Notes under the pieces: generated by a model | The model's input: the letters and a program-made list of their open reading frames with translations, nothing else | Databases searched by the model: none | What the model was told of the DNA's origin: nothing | Source of the DNA: Dehalococcoidia bacterium | GTDB lineage: Bacteria > Chloroflexota > Dehalococcoidia > SAR202 > UBA11138 | DNA: 9,712 nt | Reading direction: 5' to 3' | Assembly: GCA_012270665.1 (NCBI GenBank) | Contig: JAAXHY010000135.1 | Coordinates: forward strand, 1-9,712 | Position numbers and translations under genes: made by a program | Part shown: piece after piece, positions 6,610 through 9,712 of the stretch | Layout: every line of letters begins with the position of its first letter | Numbering within the stretch: position 1 is the first letter of the stretch

Positions 6610-7509
6610 ATGAACAGAGTCATCATAGATACTGACCCGGGCACTGACGACGCCATCGCTCTGATAGCCGCGCTCAACTCCCCAGAGCTTGAGGTCACAG
6701 CGCTGACCACCGTAACGGGAAACGCTTCCCTCGAAGACGCTACCCGGAACGCGCTCGGGCTCCTCACCGGCTTGAGCCGCTCCGACATCCCCGTTTACGT
6801 CGGAGCGGATATACCGCTCGTGGGAAAGTTCGAGTTCGCCGAGAATTACCATGGCCCCGGGGGTATGACGACACCACTCCCCGAACCGAAGTCCGCTCCA
6901 ATCCCCACTCCAGCCGAGCGATACATACGCGACGCGGCAAGAGATTCGGAGAGAGACCTCACGATCATCGCCCTCGGTCCTCTCACCAATGTGGCGCTCG
7001 CAATACAGAACGAACCGGACATTATGAATCAGGTCAAAGAAATCTTCGTCATGGGAGGGGCAGTCGAAGTCGGTGGAAACGTGACTCCGTATGCCGAGTT
7101 CAATATCTACGATGACCCGCGAGCCGCCAATGTGGTATTTGGATCCGACATTCCGATAACACTGGTTGGACTGGACGTATGCGAGCGCGTAGCATTCGGC
7201 CTCTCAGACTCCGACTGGAGGGAGGGAACTTCCACGGGAGAGCGGCTTGCGGCACGGATCATGGAAGGTTGGTTCGGAATCCATCCCGAGTACGACAGGT
7301 ACGTTCTGTGCGATCCGCTTACGGTGGCGGCAGCGATTCAGCCTGATCTGCTAGTCTATCGCCGGGCGAAGGTCACCGTTGAGGAGAGCGGCGAACAGAA
7401 GGGGAGAACCCGCGCGGAATACGATGCGGGAGACATAAAGGTCGCAATAGACGTGGATGTCGGTCGGTCGCGGCGTCTTGTCCTGGATAGATTGGGGACT
7501 GTGGACTGA
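6610..7509 (+). CDS. Inosine-uridine preferring nucleoside hydrolase family protein
   Basis: The 299-residue product hydrolyses N-glycosidic bonds of ribonucleosides, giving ribose and base, if it behaves like its family. The calcium and ribose-binding signature DTDPGTDDA is at 7-15. Asn39 (VTGN), the HG motif at His81, ALGPLTN at 121-127, VMGGAVEVGGN at 147-157 and AEFNIYDDP at 162-170 (Glu163, Asn165) are all present. The late motif reads CDPLTVAAA: the Asp ligand is kept as Asp235, but the catalytic His typical of group I enzymes is Cys234, as in group III nucleoside hydrolases. The reading frame is open upstream to 6400, but ATG 6610 is the right start: the DTDPG strand follows at once, AAGGA lies at 6595-6599, and a longer start would overlap the epimerase. 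It is the last gene of the plus-strand run and ends 5 bases from a convergent gene. The base specificity is unknown. Confidence 0.9.
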   Translation: MNRVIIDTDPGTDDAIALIAALNSPELEVTALTTVTGNASLEDATRNALGLLTGLSRSDIPVYVGADIPLVGKFEFAENYHGPGGMTTPLPEPKSAPIPTPAERYIRDAARDSERDLTIIALGPLTNVALAIQNEPDIMNQVKEIFVMGGAVEVGGNVTPYAEFNIYDDPRAANVVFGSDIPITLVGLDVCERVAFGLSDSDWREGTSTGERLAARIMEGWFGIHPEYDRYVLCDPLTVAAAIQPDLLVYRRAKVTVEESGEQKGRTRAEYDAGDIKVAIDVDVGRSRRLVLDRLGTVD

Positions 7510-7514
7510 ACTCC

Positions 7515-8312
7515 TTAGCTGGTACGGACATACTTCTCAATCGTGGCCCATCCGTGGCCAAGGACTCTTCGCATGTTTCGCGTGGTAGCCTCCTCCACCT
7601 CCTCAACTTCTATGCCTTTGAGTTCGGCGAGAGTCTCCGCGACCACGGCCACGTGCCTTGGCTCGGTCCAGTTCTCACGCTTACCCTTGAATGGCTGGGG
7701 ATAGGCGTCCGTCTCCAGGACGATGTTCTCCAGAGGTATCTTTGCCGCCGCCTGTTGGAGATGGGGCAGCCTGAGCAACGGGCGGGCCAGAGATACGTAG
7801 AAGCCGAGGTCAATGATCCGGCGCGCCGTATCATAATCGGCCTGGAAGTAGTGCATTATCCCGCCCACTTCGTAAGCGCGCTCCTCGCGCAGTACTCGGA
7901 ACGCCTCGTCGTGCGACTCTCTGCTGTGGAACACGACCGGCAAGCGCAAGTCCCTGGCCAGCCTGATCTGCTCTCTGAAGGCCGGGTACTGAATACCCCT
8001 GTCGGGCGCGCCCTCCATGAAGTCCAGTCCGACCTCGCTGATTACGAGTACCTTCTCCGTAGAGACTGCCATGTCTCTCAATGTCTCGTAAGTAGATTCT
8101 GTGAACGGTTCCCGGATGTCCATGGGGTGAATTCCAACCCCTGAGAAGAAATTGTCATACTTCTCCGACAGTTCCAGTGAACGCCGCGATGATGCGATAG
8201 TAGTCCCGGCGGATATGACGGCTCGCACGCCCACTCGTTCCGCGCGGTCCAGGATTTCACCTACCTCAGCATCAGTAAACGGTTCAAGATGAGCATGACA
8301 ATCCAGAAACAT
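7515..8312 (-). CDS. TatD-family metal-dependent hydrolase
   Basis: The 265-residue product is a TatD-type TIM-barrel hydrolase; characterised members are metal-dependent DNases or exonucleases, and others may act on different phosphoesters or on modified amino acids. The metal ligands are all visible: His6 and His8 (CHAH), Glu93 (SEVGLDF), His129 (VFHS), His154 (MHYF) and Asp202 (LETDAYP). The length is as expected. The start at 8312 has a GGAG Shine-Dalgarno at 8320-8323 with 7 bases spacing. It reads from the intergenic region shared with the membrane-protein gene and converges on the nucleoside hydrolase. It is probably an independent housekeeping gene rather than part of the sugar cluster. 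In many genomes TatD genes lie near metG or translation genes; that is not so here. Confidence 0.92.
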   Translation of the reverse strand: MFLDCHAHLEPFTDAEVGEILDRAERVGVRAVISAGTTIASSRRSLELSEKYDNFFSGVGIHPMDIREPFTESTYETLRDMAVSTEKVLVISEVGLDFMEGAPDRGIQYPAFREQIRLARDLRLPVVFHSRESHDEAFRVLREERAYEVGGIMHYFQADYDTARRIIDLGFYVSLARPLLRLPHLQQAAAKIPLENIVLETDAYPQPFKGKRENWTEPRHVAVVAETLAELKGIEVEEVEEATTRNMRRVLGHGWATIEKYVRTS

Positions 8313-8392
8313 AGCAGCGCTCCAAGGCTAGAGATAAACCAAGCGGGCCGAACTTGGATTCGATTCCAACATAGCCAACCGTTCGCACGTCA

Positions 8393-8398
8393 ATTATA
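8393..8398 (-). promoter_or_regulatory. Candidate -10 box for the TatD-family gene
   Basis: A perfect TATAAT reads on the minus strand, about 80 bases before the TatD-family start codon, in the 138-base divergent intergenic region. No convincing -35 lies 16-18 bases upstream (the 17-base position reads GGGCAG). A six-base match alone is weak, but the position between two divergent genes favours it. Confidence 0.35.
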
Positions 8399-8400
8399 CT
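8395..8400 (+). promoter_or_regulatory. Candidate -10 box for the UPF0104 membrane-protein gene
   Basis: TATACT reads on the plus strand and overlaps the minus-strand TATAAT by four bases. The TTG start of the membrane-protein gene lies about 50 bases downstream. No -35 box is recognisable at 15-18 bases spacing. If both boxes are used, the two divergent promoters would compete for polymerase. Confidence 0.25.
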
Positions 8401-8450
8401 TAACTGCGAGAGTAGCTGCCCGCTCAGGGCCGATTTCGTGAGCAGAACAC

Positions 8451-9437
8451 TTGAGACGCCAGGCTCTATTAGTTGGAAGAATAGTGGCCGGAATTGCCAT
8501 CAGCATTGGGCTTGGATGGCTCTCCGCGCGGGGACTCAACTGGGGTACAGTTCTCGAAGTATTCGCGGACCTCTCCATTCCCGTGGTGACCCTAGCCATC
8601 GCGGTATTCATCGCCGCCAGCTACTTACGGGCCGTCCGCTGGCGGGTACTATTCGTGAATGGCGAGGTATCAACCAACAGGCTCTTCATGGTCCAGAATG
8701 TTGGGATCGGACTCAACAATCTGGTTCCGGTCCGGATAGCGAGCGAGGCTGCCCAGCTAGCTATCCTGTCCATCAAAGACCGCGTGCGCCCATCCGTGGC
8801 CCTTGCCACACTCGGCATGGAGAGGGTTTTGGATGTAGTCGCCAGCGCGCTCATCTTGGCGATTGCCTTCCTCTTCATCCCTGAGATAAGAGATTATGGG
8901 GTTTACGTGTGGGGAGCATTAGCTCTGGCGGCATTGTGCATTGCACTGGTCAGGCTATTGGCCTGGGGCGGCAACAGATCCACCTGGATAAGGCGACTTC
9001 CATTTCTACTATCTTTCATGAAGGCGGTCAGAGATCTCGAGCAAGAACGCGCGCGGTTGGCGGCGTCTTTCGTCATGAGCGTTCTTTACTGGCTGCTTGT
9101 AGGAGTGACCGCCTGGATCATATCCATCTCATTCCAGCTTTCAATAACCCCTGTGACGGCCACTATGGTCATCATGGCGACCATATTCTTCGCGACCGCT
9201 GTTCCCGCCGCCCCTTCCGCAATCGGCACTTTCGAGTTCGCTGTCGTATATATGCTGGGTTTGTTCGGAGTGAGCCATGAGCAGGCTTTTGGATTCGCAG
9301 TAATAACACATGCAGTATTCTTCCTGCCGCCTACCCTAATGGCAGTATTGTTTCTACCCAGAGAAGGTATAGGCTCGCTTGACAGACTGAAGTCCACTCT
9401 GTCCGGGCGCGTGGAAACATCTACGGACGCGGTATGA
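8451..9437 (+). CDS. UPF0104 / lysylphosphatidylglycerol synthase transmembrane-region family membrane protein
   Basis: The 328-residue protein has about seven or eight hydrophobic segments and fits the flippase-like family PF03706, members of which are found beside lipid, glycolipid and hopanoid genes (MprF N-domain, HpnL). Signature pieces are ASYLRAVRW at 56-64, NNLVPVRIASEAAQL at 89-103 (relatives usually have GE where this has Ser98-Glu99), MERVLDVV at 123-130, and PAAPSAIGTFEF at 252-263. The start is taken as TTG 8451: the in-frame stop at 8439-8441 rules out an earlier start, and the first membrane helix (residues 6-24) would be cut by the next candidate, GTG 8484. There is no clear Shine-Dalgarno. 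Its stop overlaps the next ATG by 4 bases, so the lipoprotein gene is coupled to it. The transported or modified lipid is unknown. Confidence 0.88.
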   Translation: MRRQALLVGRIVAGIAISIGLGWLSARGLNWGTVLEVFADLSIPVVTLAIAVFIAASYLRAVRWRVLFVNGEVSTNRLFMVQNVGIGLNNLVPVRIASEAAQLAILSIKDRVRPSVALATLGMERVLDVVASALILAIAFLFIPEIRDYGVYVWGALALAALCIALVRLLAWGGNRSTWIRRLPFLLSFMKAVRDLEQERARLAASFVMSVLYWLLVGVTAWIISISFQLSITPVTATMVIMATIFFATAVPAAPSAIGTFEFAVVYMLGLFGVSHEQAFGFAVITHAVFFLPPTLMAVLFLPREGIGSLDRLKSTLSGRVETSTDAV

Positions 9438-9712
9438 GGTTTAGAGACATTTCTTATTCATTCTTAGGGTTGACGTTGGGATTCGCGTTGTTGTGGTCCG
9501 TATCCTGCGGCGACCAGCCTGACCCCGAACCAAATCCGCCCCTTGCGTCCGCGCCGCCGACTATTACTCCGAGGCTTGTGGCTACTCCGACACCGAGTGT
9601 ACAGGACTCGCAAGCGCCTACGCCTGGGCCTACTTCGACTCCCACCAGAACGCCCACACCCACAGTTGTGGCGACCGCGACCCCCATAGTGGCTACACCG
9701 AGGCCGGTCCCG
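9434..9712 (+). CDS. Putative lipoprotein with Pro/Thr-rich linker, partial (3' end beyond window)
   Basis: An open frame of 93 codons runs from ATG 9434 to the window edge without a stop. Residues 1-25 read as a lipoprotein signal peptide: Arg2 and Arg4, a hydrophobic core from about residue 10 to 21, and WSVSC ending at Cys25, the likely lipidated cysteine. The lipobox is imperfect because Ser rather than Leu or Val stands at -3. The rest of the visible protein is a low-complexity linker rich in Pro, Thr, Ala and Val with TPTP-type repeats, like the tethers seen on surface lipoproteins. The functional domain must lie downstream and cannot be named. The start overlaps the stop of the membrane-protein gene (ATGA), so the pair is translationally coupled. 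A minus-strand reading frame opposite the linker is a compositional shadow. Confidence 0.75.
   Translation, partial: MRFRDISYSFLGLTLGFALLWSVSCGDQPDPEPNPPLASAPPTITPRLVATPTPSVQDSQAPTPGPTSTPTRTPTPTVVATATPIVATPRPVP

Noticed and set aside
7554..8144. 196-codon plus-strand frame opposite the TatD-family gene
   Set aside because: All TatD metal ligands are encoded on the minus strand; the plus product has no motif and no ribosome binding site.
8368..8393. Minus-strand TTGACG/TATGTT pair as an alternative TatD promoter
   Set aside because: The spacer is only 14 bases, too short for a standard promoter.
9454..9687. 77-codon minus-strand frame rich in Gly and Val
   Set aside because: It is the complement of the Pro/Thr linker; its GV repeats come from the low-complexity coding of the plus-strand lipoprotein.

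Overview
The window is a gene-dense stretch of bacterial chromosome. By eye the G+C is in the mid-50s, spacers are short, and several genes overlap by a few bases. No rRNA, tRNA, CRISPR array, insertion sequence or phage gene was seen. Two details hint at Chloroflexota, perhaps Dehalococcoidia/SAR202: the short DIRRKK...PVV signature of the prenyltransferase, and a lipoprotein whose mature part begins with a Pro/Thr linker. This taxonomic guess is inference and is weak.

Layout. (1) Bases 61-4475, plus strand: a polyprenyl diphosphate synthase, a nucleoside phosphorylase/nucleosidase-fold protein, a D-2-hydroxyacid dehydrogenase-fold protein and an FGGY sugar kinase. The last three are tightly packed. 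A candidate extended -10 promoter lies at the very start of the window. (2) Bases 4570-7509, plus strand: a class II (fuculose-phosphate type) aldolase, a 122-residue protein that may be related to the C-glycoside deglycosidase beta-subunit fold, an extended-SDR epimerase/dehydratase and a nucleoside hydrolase. The first three overlap by 7 and 4 bases, so they look like one translationally coupled operon. An extended -10 element sits just upstream. (3) Bases 7515-8312, minus strand: a TatD-family metal-dependent hydrolase, convergent with the nucleoside hydrolase across only 5 bases. (4) Bases 8451-9712, plus strand: a UPF0104 (lysylphosphatidylglycerol synthase transmembrane region) membrane protein, overlapping by 4 bases a proline/threonine-rich putative lipoprotein that runs off the window.

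How the genes may work together. Blocks 1 and 2 hold most of the parts of a sugar or nucleoside-sugar pathway: two possible glycosidic-bond-cleaving enzymes, a kinase, a retro-aldol enzyme, two NAD(P)-type oxidoreductase folds and a possible C-glycoside-lyase-like subunit. A prenyl diphosphate synthase heads the cluster. The kinase and aldolase keep their catalytic residues. The dehydrogenase has lost two of its three catalytic residues (Arg to Asp, Glu to His), and the phosphorylase-fold protein carries Asn where the family has its ribose-binding Glu. The cluster therefore does not match a textbook pathway. Its substrate cannot be read from sequence alone, and this is the best candidate here for an undescribed system.
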